This document shows positions 15,123 to 24,488 of a DNA stretch of 64,000 bases, one piece after another. Origin of the DNA: Serratia marcescens (GTDB taxonomy: Bacteria > Pseudomonadota > Gammaproteobacteria > Enterobacterales > Enterobacteriaceae); contig NZ_VFMJ01000001.1 in NCBI RefSeq assembly GCF_006715005.1, positions 4,340,001 to 4,404,000 on the forward strand. Direction: 5' to 3'. Made by a program: the position numbers and the translations under genes. The notes under the pieces were generated by a model, which saw only the letters and a list, made by a program, of their open reading frames with translations, was not told where the DNA came from and made no database searches. How positions within the stretch are numbered: the stretch's first letter is position 1; every line of letters starts with the position of its first letter.

Positions 15123-15727
15123 CGCTTGCCCTCCAACTGATCCATGCGAGCAATCAGCGCTTCCGCGCTGCGGGCGAGTGCATCAACTTCTTCATTGAAC
15201 CACACCACTTCCAGCGGCCCCGGCGCCAGGCGCCACTCTTCCGTCAGCGCCTCCGCCACGTCCTGCTGCCGGCGCATAAAACTGCTTTTCAACAGCGAGG
15301 CGCCTTTTCCCAGCGCCTGCGTAATGCCCTGGGCGGCGATATCGCCGATATAGGGCGCCAGCCATTCCGCCGGATCCCACTCCGCCAGATCGAGCAAACC
15401 AACCAGCTGTTGCACCACCTGAATATCGCCTTCCACCGTCAATTCGCCGCTGCGCATCAGCACCGGCAACTGCTGGCGATCGCGCAGCTTCAGTAAGGCG
15501 GGAATGCGGCTGCGCACGGTGCAATCGGCGCTGTCTTCAGACTGCCCCAGCACGTCCACACGCAGTTCGCTGAACACCAGTACCAGCGGTGAAGCCAGTT
15601 CTTCCAGTTCGATGCGCAGCACCTTGCCCGCCAGGCGTTGGCGAGCAGCTTTCATGCTGCGATCGCGAAACAGCAGGTTATTCAGCGAGGTTTCCAGCGC
15701 ACCGGTCAGCAGAGGGGTAAACAGCAT
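15119..15727 (-). CDS. ubiJ: Ubiquinone biosynthesis accessory factor UbiJ
   Basis: Lipid-binding SCP2-domain protein that scaffolds the Ubi metabolon with UbiK. The 202-residue version starts [20 protein letters not shown], close to the 201 residues of E. coli. Two ATGs are six bases apart; the second (15727) is better spaced from GAGAGGG, the first (15733, MPMLF) is too close. The central SCP2 region ([20 protein letters not shown]) is well conserved. In E. coli a small RNA (EsrE) has been mapped to the ubiJ 3' part; I cannot confirm one here. Confidence 0.92.
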   Translation of the reverse strand: MLFTPLLTGALETSLNNLLFRDRSMKAARQRLAGKVLRIELEELASPLVLVFSELRVDVLGQSEDSADCTVRSRIPALLKLRDRQQLPVLMRSGELTVEGDIQVVQQLVGLLDLAEWDPAEWLAPYIGDIAAQGITQALGKGASLLKSSFMRRQQDVAEALTEEWRLAPGPLEVVWFNEEVDALARSAEALIARMDQLEGKR

Positions 15728-15740
15728 CGGCATCTCCCTC

Positions 15741-16496
15741 TCAGAACTTGAAGCCGCGATGCAGGGCGACAATCCCACCGGTCAGGTTGAAATAGGTGAC
15801 GTTTTCAAAACCGGCGTTGCCCATCATGCCTTTCAGGGTTTCCTGATCGGGGTGCATACGGATCGATTCCGCCAGGTAGCGGTAGCTGTCAGGATCTTTC
15901 ACCACCAGCTCGCCGATCTTCGGCAACACGTGGAAGGAGTAGGCGTCGTAAGCCTTGCTCAGCGGTGCCAGCAGCGGCTTGGAGAATTCCAGCACCAGCA
16001 GGCGGCCGCCCGGCTTCAGCACGCGGAACATCGAGCGCAGCGCTTTGTCTTTGTCGGTGACGTTGCGCAGGCCAAAGGAGATGGTGATGCAATCGAAGTA
16101 GTTATCCGGGAACGGCAGCGCTTCAGCGTTGGCCTGCACGTAATTGATGTTGCCGACGATGCCGCGATCGCGCAGCTTCTCGCGCCCCATCTTCAGCATC
16201 GAATCGTTGATGTCCGCCAGCACCACCTGCCCCTGCTCGCCAACCATGCGGGAGAACTTGGCCGCCAGGTCGCCGGTGCCGCCGGCCAGATCCAGCACGC
16301 GCTGCCCACGGCGCACGCCGCTGCAGTCAATGGTGAAACGCTTCCAGATACGGTGGATGCCGAACGACATCAGGTCGTTCATCACGTCATACTTTGCCGC
16401 TACCGAATGAAAAACGTCCGCCACCATGGCCTGTTTTTCGTCTCTAGCGACGGTGCGAAAACCGAAATCGGTGGTTTCCTGCGGTTGATCTGCCAT
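15741..16496 (-). CDS. ubiE: Ubiquinone/menaquinone C-methyltransferase UbiE
   Basis: SAM-dependent methyltransferase acting in both ubiquinone and menaquinone synthesis. The protein is 251 residues, as in E. coli. Motif [17 protein letters not shown] is at about 67-82, with the acidic SAM ligand in VVLADIN and later motifs [13 protein letters not shown] and [15 protein letters not shown]. The AGGACA-ATG start is clear. It is the first gene of ubiE-ubiJ-ubiB, 78 bp after rmuC on the same strand. Confidence 0.97.
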   Translation of the reverse strand: MADQPQETTDFGFRTVARDEKQAMVADVFHSVAAKYDVMNDLMSFGIHRIWKRFTIDCSGVRRGQRVLDLAGGTGDLAAKFSRMVGEQGQVVLADINDSMLKMGREKLRDRGIVGNINYVQANAEALPFPDNYFDCITISFGLRNVTDKDKALRSMFRVLKPGGRLLVLEFSKPLLAPLSKAYDAYSFHVLPKIGELVVKDPDSYRYLAESIRMHPDQETLKGMMGNAGFENVTYFNLTGGIVALHRGFKF

Positions 16497-16574
16497 TGTC
16501 CTGCCTGCTATTCAGTCAATTTTGTGTGGATGAGTGTACCAGAAGCCTGGGGAATACCCCACCTCGCCACAGCC

Positions 16575-18122
16575 TCAGCCGTGCGAAACGAAGCCCGGTT
16601 CCCCGGCGGTATCGTCATCGTCTTTCGTCTGCGGCAGCGCGGCGACATCATCGTCGTTCGCCTCTTCCGCGTCATCGTGTTGCGCGCCGGCTTGCTGCGC
16701 CAGCAGCGGGTTGATCGGCCGTTTGACCTCAACCCCCAGCGCGCGGAAACCTTCAATTTGGCCGATAAGATTACCACGGCCTTCGCTCAGTTTGTTCATC
16801 GCCTGACGATAACTGCCCTGCGCCTTGTCCAGGCTCTGCCCCAGCGCGGACATATCGTCCACGAACAGCCGCATCTTGTCATACAGTTTCGCCGCGCGAT
16901 CGGCGATGCGCTGGGCATTTTGGCTCTGATGCTCATAGCGCCACAGATTGGTGATGGTACGCAGTGCCACCAGCAACGTGGTCGGGCTGACCAGCATGAT
17001 GTTGTGCTTAAGCGCTTCGCTGATCAGCTCCGGCTCGCGATCGATAGCCAGCAGGAAGGCAGGCTCGACCGGAATGAACATCAGCACATAGTCCAGCGAG
17101 CGCAGCCCCGGCAGCTGCTGATAGTCCTTGCGGCCCAGCATGCGAATGTGGCCGCGCAGCGAGGCGATATGTTCGCTCAGCGCCGCTTCGCGCTCCACCT
17201 CGTCTTCACTGTTGAAATAGCGCTCGTAGGCGATCAGCGACATCTTCGCGTCAATCACCACATCCTTGCCCTGCGGCAGGCGCACGATCACATCGGGCTG
17301 CATGCGGCTCTGGTGATCCACCCGCACGTTGACCTGCGTTTCATACTCGTGCCCTTCGCGCAGGCCAGAGGCCTCCAGTACCCGGCTCAGCACCACCTCA
17401 CCCCAGTTGCCCTGCGTTTTGTTGTCGCCTTTCAGCGCCTTGGTGAGGTTAATGGCCTCGCGCGCCATCTGCGCGTTCAACTGCTGTAGATTACGTATCT
17501 CGTGCGTCAGCGTGTGGCGCTCCCGCGCTTCCTGGCCAAAGCTGTCCTGAACCTGGCGGCGGAAACCGTCCAGCTGTTCGCGCAGCGGCAGCAGTAAACG
17601 ATCCAAGCTTTGCTTATTTTGCTCGTCCACCTTGCGGCCGCTGTGTTCAAAAATGCGGTTGGCGAGATTTTCAAACTGGGTGGTGAGGCGCTGTTCGCTG
17701 TTGATCAGCAGGCGTTGCTTCTCCTCCGCCGCCATACGCGTCTCTTCCAGACGGATGGTGACTTCGCGCAGCTCGGCCTCCTGCGCGCTGTTAACCTCGC
17801 GCTGGGCGCGCAGCTCCTGGTTAAGCAGCTCGCATTCGTTGCGCCAATGATTGAGCTGTTGCAGCTTTTCATGCCCGGCCGCCAGCTGGCTGTGCAGGTT
17901 ACGCAGCTCCAGCTCGCTCTGCCGCAGCTGCTGCTCGTGGCGCTGCAGAGTCTCCTGCCGCGCGGCCGTTTCCTGCTGCGCCTGCTGCAACGCTTGCTCC
18001 AGCAACCGCAGCTCGGTTTCATGTTGCGCATTCGTCTGCTGCACCCGCAGACTGGCGATCAGCCACCCCAACAGCATGCCGATCGCTACGCCGCCAATCC
18101 CATAAATCAGACTGGTATCCAC
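16575..18122 (-). CDS. rmuC: DNA recombination protein RmuC
   Basis: RmuC limits inverted-repeat rearrangement and is nuclease-related (PD-(D/E)XK-like fold). The 515-residue protein has an N-terminal membrane helix (about 6-26), a long glutamine-rich coiled coil (about 30-200), the RmuC domain (about 205-450, including GNWGEVVLSRVLEASGLREG and PDVIVRLPQGKDVVIDAK), and an acidic C-terminal tail (DDDDTAGEPG). Translation starts at GTG (18122) behind AGGAGG. Neighbours match E. coli except for the two genes between rmuC and udp. Confidence 0.94.
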   Translation of the reverse strand: MDTSLIYGIGGVAIGMLLGWLIASLRVQQTNAQHETELRLLEQALQQAQQETAARQETLQRHEQQLRQSELELRNLHSQLAAGHEKLQQLNHWRNECELLNQELRAQREVNSAQEAELREVTIRLEETRMAAEEKQRLLINSEQRLTTQFENLANRIFEHSGRKVDEQNKQSLDRLLLPLREQLDGFRRQVQDSFGQEARERHTLTHEIRNLQQLNAQMAREAINLTKALKGDNKTQGNWGEVVLSRVLEASGLREGHEYETQVNVRVDHQSRMQPDVIVRLPQGKDVVIDAKMSLIAYERYFNSEDEVEREAALSEHIASLRGHIRMLGRKDYQQLPGLRSLDYVLMFIPVEPAFLLAIDREPELISEALKHNIMLVSPTTLLVALRTITNLWRYEHQSQNAQRIADRAAKLYDKMRLFVDDMSALGQSLDKAQGSYRQAMNKLSEGRGNLIGQIEGFRALGVEVKRPINPLLAQQAGAQHDDAEEANDDDVAALPQTKDDDDTAGEPGFVSHG

Positions 18123-18262
18123 CCTGCCTCCTGTTGCACCTTGCCGTTCCGGCGTTTCGCACGCCCATTGCCCGTCACGTTAAGGGGAGGCTGTATGGAT
18201 GTCCAGCCTGATTTTGCCCGCCGCGCACAATATTGCGCGGCGCTGCGCAATTTAGCGAGAAA

Positions 18263-18793
18263 TCAGCCCAGCCACTGGCTGAGCCACTTGATGCCGAACG
18301 CCCCCGGCGCCAGAATGCCGAACGCCCAGATCATCGCCGACGTGACGTTGGCCAGTTGGAAATAGCGCTGCGGCATGCCGCAAATGCCGCCCACCAGCGG
18401 CACCACGGCGCGCAGCGGGCCGAAAAAGCGGCCGATGAAAATGCCCAGCGCGCCCCAGCGCTCAAAGAAGGCATGGCCGCGCGCCAGCAGCTGCGGATTG
18501 CGCGACAGCGGCCACATATGGGCCACGCGATCCTGATAGTGATAGCCGATCCAGTAAGAGAGCCAGTCGCCGAAAAACGCCCCGGCGGCGGCGGCGGCCC
18601 AAATCGGCCAAAAGGCGATGCCGCTTTCGCCGATCAGCGCGCCCAGCGCCAGCAGGATCACCGTGGCCGGCAGCAGCAGCGACAAAAACGCCAGCGACTC
18701 GCCGAACGCCAGGAAGAAGATGATGGGAATGGCCCAGCCTTCGTGCTGACGCACGACGTCGCTGACCCAGTTGATAACGTCATTGAGGCTCAA
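18263..18793 (-). CDS. DedA family membrane protein
   Basis: A 176-residue polytopic protein of the DedA/SNARE-associated superfamily, in which some members act as lipid scramblases or flippases and support proton-motive-force homeostasis. Typical motifs are FGESLAFLSLLLPATVIL (early glutamate), GAFFGDWLSYWIGY and FGPLRAVVPLVGGICGMP with the conserved arginine and glycines. Translation most likely begins at TTG (18793), which has AGGAG seven bases upstream; no suitable ATG exists. A GCCGCGCA/TGCGCGGC hairpin (18221-18242) lies beyond the stop. The specific paralogue is not assignable. Confidence 0.85.
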   Translation of the reverse strand: MSLNDVINWVSDVVRQHEGWAIPIIFFLAFGESLAFLSLLLPATVILLALGALIGESGIAFWPIWAAAAAGAFFGDWLSYWIGYHYQDRVAHMWPLSRNPQLLARGHAFFERWGALGIFIGRFFGPLRAVVPLVGGICGMPQRYFQLANVTSAMIWAFGILAPGAFGIKWLSQWLG

Positions 18794-18872
18794 TGCAGGG
18801 CTCCTGATACGCGATGGTTCGCCGCCTAGGATAGGCCGGGGCGAGTTAAACCCCGGCTAAACACGCGGCAAT

Positions 18873-19655
18873 TTACTCGAGGTAGAACGCCTGCAGTGCT
18901 TCGCGCTGAGCCGCGCCCAGGCCGTATTCCGCTTCCAGCCAGCGGTCAGTGGAGCCGTATTGCCGGCGGATACAGCCCAACGCCGTCATCAGGAACTCCT
19001 CGCGCGCGCTGAGCACGTAGGCGAATTGCTCCAGCGCCGCTGCATTCAGCTTGATAGACAGCTGATCCAGCATCTGCTCGCGGAAAGTGGCCAGCGTGGT
19101 TTCGGTCAGCAGATAGTCTTCCAGTACCGTCGCTTCGTCGGCGCCCAGCGCGAACAGCACCAGCGCCGAACCGACCCCGGTGCGATCCTTGCCGACCGCG
19201 CAGTGCTGCACGATCGCGCCGCCGCCAGGGTTGCTCAACAGCTGCGCCAGCCGCTGATAGGCCGCATTGCCAAACGGCAGGCGGCGATACAGCTCCAGCA
19301 TGAACGCCCGGGCGTCGAAAGCGGCCAGCGTTTCGTTGGTGAGCTTTTCCAGGTTGGCGTTAACTTCGCTGCTCAGCGGGTTGGCCGGCACGTGATGATA
19401 ATCGGCGCCATTCCACAGAATATCTGGTTTTGCCTGCACTTCGTCGGCATCGCGGTAGTCCAGCACCGAACGCACCGGCACCCCGGCGAGGAAAGTGCAG
19501 TCGCTTTCCGTCAGCCGTTCGAGAGAACCGGAGCGGAACAGCAGGCCGCGTTTGATGCGGCGCCCGTCGGCCATGCCATTGCCACCGAAGTCGCGGAAAT
19601 TGATGCCACCGTCGAGCGGCGCAAGCGAAGGATGAAGCAGGATCTGGGCGGTCAT
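18873..19655 (-). CDS. Tyrosine-protein phosphatase family protein
   Basis: A 260-residue protein of the bacterial dual-specificity/tyrosine phosphatase family. The P-loop HCAVGKDRTGVG gives the CX5R signature with Cys152 and Arg158, and the N-terminus has the family motif GGINFRDFGG and RGLLFRSGSL. There is no signal peptide, so it is probably cytosolic. It sits between udp and a DedA gene, a location with no counterpart in E. coli. Substrate (phosphoprotein or phosphoinositide-like lipid) unknown. The adjacent DedA suggests but does not prove a membrane-lipid connection. Confidence 0.85.
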   Translation of the reverse strand: MTAQILLHPSLAPLDGGINFRDFGGNGMADGRRIKRGLLFRSGSLERLTESDCTFLAGVPVRSVLDYRDADEVQAKPDILWNGADYHHVPANPLSSEVNANLEKLTNETLAAFDARAFMLELYRRLPFGNAAYQRLAQLLSNPGGGAIVQHCAVGKDRTGVGSALVLFALGADEATVLEDYLLTETTLATFREQMLDQLSIKLNAAALEQFAYVLSAREEFLMTALGCIRRQYGSTDRWLEAEYGLGAAQREALQAFYLE

Positions 19656-19748
19656 AAACGTCCTCGTTGTTTTTGTTATGACAACGCGCGGCGGCCATCG
19701 GCGCAGCGCTGAGGAGTATCACCGTAACAGATTCGTCGCGAATGGAAA

Positions 19749-19772
19749 AACGGGCCGCGTCGGCGGCCCGTT
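19749..19772 (-). terminator. Terminator-like hairpin, copy 1 of a duplicated 24-bp element
   Basis: AACGGGCC-gcgtcggc-GGCCCGTT. Read on the minus strand the stem is followed by TTTCC, so it can terminate transcripts coming from udp. The identical 24 bases recur at 19914-19937. Confidence 0.7.
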
Positions 19773-19782
19773 CAGTTCGTTG

Positions 19783-19818
19783 ACAAAGGAGGAAAAAACG
19801 TGGTTTTTCCTCCTTTGT
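19783..19818. repeat. Perfect 15-bp inverted repeat
   Basis: Arms ACAAAGGAGGAAAAA and TTTTTCCTCCTTTGT flank a 6-base loop, with no mismatch. It contains a ribosome-site-like AAAGGAGG. No gene is associated. It lies in the 294-bp gap between udp and the phosphatase gene. Confidence 0.85.
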
Positions 19819-19829
19819 GGCCATCAGCC

Positions 19830-19851
19830 GAAAATCAATAAATTGATTTTC
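19830..19851. repeat. 10-bp AT-rich inverted repeat
   Basis: GAAAATCAAT-aa-ATTGATTTTC, a gapped palindrome 12 bp beyond the larger inverted repeat; function unknown. Confidence 0.75.
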
Positions 19852-19913
19852 CCTGTTTGTTATCCGCTGCTCTTTGCAAACCCTGCAATGGCATGAAGTT
19901 TGTCATCAACCTC

Positions 19914-19937
19914 AACGGGCCGCGTCGGCGGCCCGTT
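19914..19937 (-). terminator. Hairpin directly after udp, copy 2 of the 24-bp element
   Basis: Same 24 bases as 19749-19772, extended by CTC/GAG to an 11-bp stem. It starts about 13 bp after the udp stop codon. There is no U-tract in the minus direction, so termination here alone would be weak. Confidence 0.65.
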
Positions 19938-19949
19938 GAGGGAAGGCGA

Positions 19950-20711
19950 TTACAGCAGGCGGCGGGCGGCGTCCACTACGATCTGCACCGCTTTGCTTTC
20001 GGTGTTTTTCATGGTCTCGGCGTTCGGGATCTCTTGCTGGGTACGGTTGACGATCACCCCGGCCACCATACCGGCACGCAGGCCCTGGCTGGCGCACATG
20101 GTCAGCAGCGTCGCGGATTCCATTTCATAGTTCATCACGCCCATCGCCTGCCATTCTTCCATCGAGCCTTTGAAACGGCTAACGACGCGGCCAGAGTAGG
20201 TATCGTAACGTTCCTGGCCCGGATAGAAGGTATCGGAAGACGCGGTCACGCCAATGTGCGTGGTGGCGCCGCTGGCCTTGGCCGCTTCCACCAGCGCAGT
20301 GGTGCAGGCGAAGTCTGCGACCGCCGGGAACTCCATCGGCGCAAAGTGCAGGCTGGCGCCGTCGAGACGTACCGCCGCCGTGGTGACCAGCACGTCGCCG
20401 ACGTTGATATTGGCCTGAATGGCACCGGTGGTGCCGATGCGCAGGAAGGTGCGAATGCCCAGCTGCGCCAGCTCTTCCACCGCGATAGAGGTAGACGGGC
20501 CGCCGATACCGGTGGAGCAGACGATCACCGCCTTGCCGTCCAGCTCTGCGCGCCAGGTAGTGAATTCACGATGGGAGGCCAGATGCACCGGATTTTCCAT
20601 CAGCTTGGCAATCTTCTCTACGCGCTGCGGATCGCCCGGCACGATGGCAAGCTGGGCCCCTTGTAAATCGTTCTTGGTGAGGCCGAGATGAAAAACGTCA
20701 GACTGAGACAT
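19950..20711 (-). CDS. udp: Uridine phosphorylase Udp
   Basis: Catalyses reversible phosphorolysis of uridine to uracil and ribose-1-phosphate (pyrimidine salvage, cytosol, hexamer). The protein is 253 residues, identical in length to E. coli. It starts [16 protein letters not shown] and has the phosphate/nucleoside motifs [37 protein letters not shown] and [12 protein letters not shown]. The start is set by family alignment and a GAGGAGT ribosome site. Two CRP sites 52 bp apart upstream indicate cAMP-CRP activation with probable CytR repression, as in E. coli. Confidence 0.97.
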   Translation of the reverse strand: MSQSDVFHLGLTKNDLQGAQLAIVPGDPQRVEKIAKLMENPVHLASHREFTTWRAELDGKAVIVCSTGIGGPSTSIAVEELAQLGIRTFLRIGTTGAIQANINVGDVLVTTAAVRLDGASLHFAPMEFPAVADFACTTALVEAAKASGATTHIGVTASSDTFYPGQERYDTYSGRVVSRFKGSMEEWQAMGVMNYEMESATLLTMCASQGLRAGMVAGVIVNRTQQEIPNAETMKNTESKAVQIVVDAARRLL

Positions 20712-20756
20712 ACGAGACTCCTCATGGATCATGTTTATTGGGAGGAACAAAAAAGC

Positions 20757-20762
20757 ACTCTA
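20757..20762 (-). promoter_or_regulatory. Predicted udp -10 box
   Basis: TAGAGT on the minus strand. The implied start of transcription (about 20750) places the proximal CRP site centre at about -41.5, the standard class II position. Confidence 0.55.
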
Positions 20763-20784
20763 CTGAAAATCGTCGTTTAATTTC

Positions 20785-20798
20785 GTGACGATAGTCAC
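20785..20798. promoter_or_regulatory. CRP site, proximal (udp)
   Basis: GTGA-CGATAG-TCAC is a perfect CRP core, centred about 80 bp before the udp start codon. Confidence 0.75.
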
Positions 20799-20835
20799 TA
20801 TGAAAAGAGAAACAAATTACATGCTACATATTTTT

Positions 20836-20851
20836 TGTGAATTTAGTCACA
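20836..20851. promoter_or_regulatory. CRP site, distal (udp)
   Basis: TGTGA-ATTTAG-TCACA matches the full CRP consensus. Its centre lies exactly 52 bp from the proximal site, the spacing used by CRP/CytR promoters, where CytR sits between the two CRP dimers. The rest of the 486-bp gap up to dlhH is AT-rich with no gene; a TATAGT hexamer at 21155-21160 could serve dlhH. Confidence 0.85.
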
Positions 20852-21197
20852 AAAAACCCATTAATGGCCCTCTGTGCACCGCTGAACCTCAGTCTAGCCG
20901 ACAAATCTTGCTGTCTCTCTGCCGATTGGTTACTCGTTGAAACTATCTAGCTCATCAATCCGAAATACCCCCATCTTATCGGTTGCTTAGGGACAAAAAA
21001 GCCCTCTAACGCACCTTATGGCACTTACGCGGGTCAAAACGCGTAATAACATGATAAAAAGCGCTTAAAAATGCCGCAAAGCCAGATAATTAGCCGTTTT
21101 TTATCGACTTGTCCGAAAGTGCGCCACGCAGCGCCAATAATGGGTAATCTTTCCTATAGTTAATCTCAGCGCTTTTTTCTATTGCACGGAGACCGCA

Positions 21198-22025
21198 ATG
21201 AAAACCGAACATGTGATGACATTAGAACAGGCTCAGGGGGGATTCGCCCCGGCCGCCGCGCCGTTGGCCGCCTCCGCGATTATCACCGACGAACAGGGCA
21301 TTCACGCCGGGCAAACGACCATCCCTTCTCAGGGCGACGCGCTGCCGGCCTACGTCGCCAAACCCGCCGACCATAACGGCCCTTTCCCCATCGTGCTGGT
21401 GGTGCAGGAAATCTTCGGCGTCCATGAGCACATTCAGGATCTGTGCCGCCGCCTGGCCAAGCAGGGCTATTTGGCGATCGCGCCCGAGCTCTATTTCCGC
21501 CAGGGCGACGCCAACGACTACACCGATATCGGCGAGCTGTTCCAGCAGTTGGTGACCAAGGTGCCGGATCGTCAGGTGCTGTCGGATCTGGATCACGCCG
21601 CGCACTGGGCTATCCGCCACGGCGGCGACGCCGGCAAGCTGGCGATCACCGGTTTCTGCTGGGGCGGCCGCATTACCTGGCTGTACGCGGCGCACAACCC
21701 GCAGTTGAAGGCGGCGGTCGCCTGGTACGGCAAACTGGTCGGCGAGAAAACGCTGAACTCACCGAAGCATCCGGTCGATGTCGCCACCCACCTGTCAACG
21801 CCGGTGCTGGGGCTGTATGGCGGGCAGGACAGCGGCATTCCGCTGGAGACGGTGGAAACCATGCGCCAGGCGATCCGCGCCGCCAACGCCGAGGCCGAAA
21901 TCGTGGTATACCCCGAGGTCGGGCATGCGTTCAACGCCGACTATCGCCCCAGCTACAACGCCGAAGCGGCGGAGGACGGCTGGCAGCGCATGCTGGCGTG
22001 GTTCGCCCAGCACGGCGTCAAATAA
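21198..22025 (+). CDS. dlhH: Dienelactone hydrolase family protein DlhH (YsgA)
   Basis: Cytosolic alpha/beta-hydrolase of the dienelactone hydrolase family. The 275-residue protein shows the Cys-Asp-His triad typical of the family: Cys154 (GFCWGGR), Asp211 (YGGQDSG) and His243 (EVGHAFN). It has the additional conserved block QEIFGVHEHIQDLCRRLA. The start has GGAG seven to eight bases upstream. The physiological substrate of the enterobacterial protein is not established. Position next to udp is as in E. coli. Confidence 0.92.
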   Translation: MKTEHVMTLEQAQGGFAPAAAPLAASAIITDEQGIHAGQTTIPSQGDALPAYVAKPADHNGPFPIVLVVQEIFGVHEHIQDLCRRLAKQGYLAIAPELYFRQGDANDYTDIGELFQQLVTKVPDRQVLSDLDHAAHWAIRHGGDAGKLAITGFCWGGRITWLYAAHNPQLKAAVAWYGKLVGEKTLNSPKHPVDVATHLSTPVLGLYGGQDSGIPLETVETMRQAIRAANAEAEIVVYPEVGHAFNADYRPSYNAEAAEDGWQRMLAWFAQHGVK

Positions 22026-22037
22026 TTTCCCTCGCAT

Positions 22038-22059
22038 AAAAAAGGGCGCCGAAGCGCCC
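22038..22059 (-). terminator. Rho-independent terminator of metE
   Basis: On the minus strand GGGCGC-ttcg-GCGCCC followed by six T residues; the UUCG tetraloop is typical. It lies about 50 bp after the metE stop and also just after dlhH, where the flanking A-run gives partial bidirectionality. Confidence 0.88.
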
Positions 22060-22084
22060 AATCATCACACCAGTAAATCTATAA

Positions 22085-22103
22085 GCGGCGGTTTATCCGC
22101 CGC
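22085..22103 (-). other. Stem-loop after metE
   Basis: GCGGCGG-5 nt-CCGCCGC hairpin immediately after the metE stop and before the U-tract terminator; probably mRNA 3' protection or part of a double terminator. Confidence 0.6.
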
Positions 22104-22109
22104 ACGGCA

Positions 22110-24383
22110 TCACGCGTGCTCGCGCAGGCGCTGCGCCGCCAATACCATGTTGGCCAGCGACTGTCGGGTTTCCGGCCAGCCGCGGGTTTTCAGGCCGCAA
22201 TCCGGGTTAACCCACAGGCGTTCCGCCGGGATGTTCTGCGCCGCTTTACGCAGCAGCGCTTCAATCCATTCCACGCTCGGCACGTTCGGCGAGTGGATAT
22301 CGTAGACGCCCGGCCCGATTTCGTTCGGGTATTCGAACTCTTTGAAGGCTTCCAGCAGATCCATATCGGAACGCGAGGTCTCGATGGTGATCACGTCGGC
22401 GTCCAGCGCGGCGATGGAGTCCATGATGTCGTTGAACTCGCAGTAACACATGTGGGTGTGGATCTGGGTGTCGTCCCGCGCCACGGCGGCGTTCAGTTTG
22501 AAGGCGTCCACCGCCCAGTTCAGGTACGCGGCCCAGTCGGATTGGCGCAGCGGCAGCCCTTCGCGCAGGGCGGGTTCGTCGATCTGGATGATGCCGATAC
22601 CGGCTTTTTCCAGATCTTCCACCTCGTCGCGCAGCGCCAGCGCAATCTGCTTGGCAATCACTTCGCGGGTCACGTCTTCACGCGGGAACGACCAGCACAG
22701 GATGGTCACCGGCCCGGTCAGCATGCCTTTCACCGGTTTGTCGGTCAGCGACTGGGCAAATTTGGCCCATTCGACGGTAATGGCTTCCGGGCGGCTGACG
22801 TCACCGATGATGACCGGCGGCTTCACGCAGCGGGAGCCGTAGCTCTGCACCCAGCCGTTCTGGGTAAACACGAAGCCGTCGAGGTTCTCGCCGAAATACT
22901 CCACCATGTCGTTGCGCTCAGCTTCACCGTGCACCAGTACGTCAAGCCCGAGACGCTCCTGCTCGACGATCGCCTGTTTGATATGCTCACCGATGCTGGT
23001 GCGGTAGTTGTTGCCGTCTAAACGGCCCTGTTTGAAGTCCAGACGCAGGCCGCGGATCTCGGTGGTCTGCGGGAATGAACCGATGGTGGTGGTCGGCCAG
23101 GCCGGCAGGTTGAAACGCTCGCGCTGCGCCCTGGCGCGCTCGGCGTAAGCGCTGTGGCGTTCGCTGTCCTGCGCGGTGATCGCGGCCAGCCGGCGCTCAA
23201 CCTGTGAGTTATGCACGCGGCTCGACTGACGGCGGGCGCGGATCGGTGCGCTGTAGGCGTCCAGTTCAGCCTGTTTCGTCGCGTCAGGCGCGTTCAGCGC
23301 CGAGCTTAATAGCGCCAGCTCGGCGCATTTTTGCAGCGCGAAGGCGAACCAGCTTTTCACTTCTTCGTCCAGACGGCTTTCCACGCTCAGGTCGATCGGG
23401 CTGTGCAGCAGTGAACAGGAGCTGCCGATCCACAGTGGGCGGGTGCCCACCAGCGGCTGAAGACGTTCGAACCAGCGGCTCAGATCGGCGCGCCAAACGT
23501 TGCGGCCGTTGATCACCCCCAGCGACAGCAGCCAATCTTGCGGCAATGCGGCGCTCAGCGCGGCGATATCGTCATGACCGGCGACCAGATCGACATGCAG
23601 ACCCTGCACCGGCAGCGTGCGGACGGTATCGAGGTTGTGGCCGACGCTATCGAAATACGTGGTCAGCAGCAGCTTCACCTGCCCCTGCAGCGCGTCGTAA
23701 GCCGGTTTGAACGCATCCAGCCAGGCTTGCGGCAGCTCCAGCACCAGCGCAGGCTCGTCAATTTGCACCCACTCGACGCCGCGTTTCGCCAGCTCGGCCA
23801 GTACCTGTTGGTAAACCGGCAGAATCTCTTTCAGCAGCGACAGGCGATCGAACGGCTCGCCCTTCACCTTACCCAGCCACAAATAGGTCACCGGGCCCAG
23901 CAGCACCGGTTTGATGCGATGGCCGAGCGCCAGCGCTTCGTCCACTTCGTCCAGCAGCTGAGTCCAGCCCAGCTTGAACTGCTGGCCTTGCTGGAATTCG
24001 GGCACCATGTAGTGGTAGTTGGTGTTGAACCATTTGGTCATTTCCGCCGCGGCCGCCGGCTCGCCGGTCGGTGCGCGGCCACGGCCGATGCGGAACAGCG
24101 TGTCCAGATCGATCGCGCCATCCGCATTCTGATGGCGCGCCGGCACGTTGCCCAGCAGCAGGCTGGTGGTCAACACATGATCGTACCAGGCGAAATCGCC
24201 GACCGGCACCAAATCCACCCCGGCCTGCTGTTGCTGCTGCCAATGACGAGCACGCAGCTCGCGGCCAACCGCCAACAGCTCTTCCTGCGTTGAGTTGCCG
24301 GCCCAGTAGCTTTCCTGAGCTTTTTTCAGCTCACGTCGTAGCCCAACGCGAGGAAAACCCAGTGTGTGATTCAAAATTGCCAT
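22110..24383 (-). CDS. metE: Cobalamin-independent methionine synthase MetE
   Basis: Transfers the methyl group of 5-methyltetrahydropteroyl-triglutamate to homocysteine without B12. The 757-residue protein (E. coli 753) starts [20 protein letters not shown] and has the zinc/homocysteine motifs [11 protein letters not shown] and [10 protein letters not shown] in the C-terminal barrel. Of three nearby ATGs, 24383 is best spaced behind GGGGA. It is divergent from metR. Three MetJ-box-like octamers lie 18 bp upstream, so methionine repression plus MetR activation are expected. Confidence 0.97.
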   Translation of the reverse strand: MAILNHTLGFPRVGLRRELKKAQESYWAGNSTQEELLAVGRELRARHWQQQQQAGVDLVPVGDFAWYDHVLTTSLLLGNVPARHQNADGAIDLDTLFRIGRGRAPTGEPAAAAEMTKWFNTNYHYMVPEFQQGQQFKLGWTQLLDEVDEALALGHRIKPVLLGPVTYLWLGKVKGEPFDRLSLLKEILPVYQQVLAELAKRGVEWVQIDEPALVLELPQAWLDAFKPAYDALQGQVKLLLTTYFDSVGHNLDTVRTLPVQGLHVDLVAGHDDIAALSAALPQDWLLSLGVINGRNVWRADLSRWFERLQPLVGTRPLWIGSSCSLLHSPIDLSVESRLDEEVKSWFAFALQKCAELALLSSALNAPDATKQAELDAYSAPIRARRQSSRVHNSQVERRLAAITAQDSERHSAYAERARAQRERFNLPAWPTTTIGSFPQTTEIRGLRLDFKQGRLDGNNYRTSIGEHIKQAIVEQERLGLDVLVHGEAERNDMVEYFGENLDGFVFTQNGWVQSYGSRCVKPPVIIGDVSRPEAITVEWAKFAQSLTDKPVKGMLTGPVTILCWSFPREDVTREVIAKQIALALRDEVEDLEKAGIGIIQIDEPALREGLPLRQSDWAAYLNWAVDAFKLNAAVARDDTQIHTHMCYCEFNDIMDSIAALDADVITIETSRSDMDLLEAFKEFEYPNEIGPGVYDIHSPNVPSVEWIEALLRKAAQNIPAERLWVNPDCGLKTRGWPETRQSLANMVLAAQRLREHA

Positions 24384-24400
24384 CGTCATATTCCCCATTT

Positions 24401-24424
24401 AGCCGTCCAGATGTTTACACATCC
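24401..24424. promoter_or_regulatory. Tandem MetJ boxes in metE-metR region
   Basis: AGCCGTCC-AGATGTTT-ACACATCC: three adjacent octamers with 6, 6 and 5 matches to the MET box AGACGTCT. A TTCAC/GTGAA inverted pair at 24464-24480 lies nearer metR and may belong to MetR control; this is less certain. Confidence 0.65.
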
Positions 24425-24488
24425 ATAATCAGCAGGTACTGTATTAACCACAAGCGCAATTTATTCACTGTCAATGTGAAGGACTCTC

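Noticed and set aside
15119..15500. EsrE small RNA within ubiJ
   Set aside because: Known in E. coli, but no promoter or terminator for it could be recognised here by eye.
19678..19896. 72-codon frame between the phosphatase gene and udp
   Set aside because: It runs through two terminator-like hairpins and inverted repeats and has no ribosome site or family resemblance.
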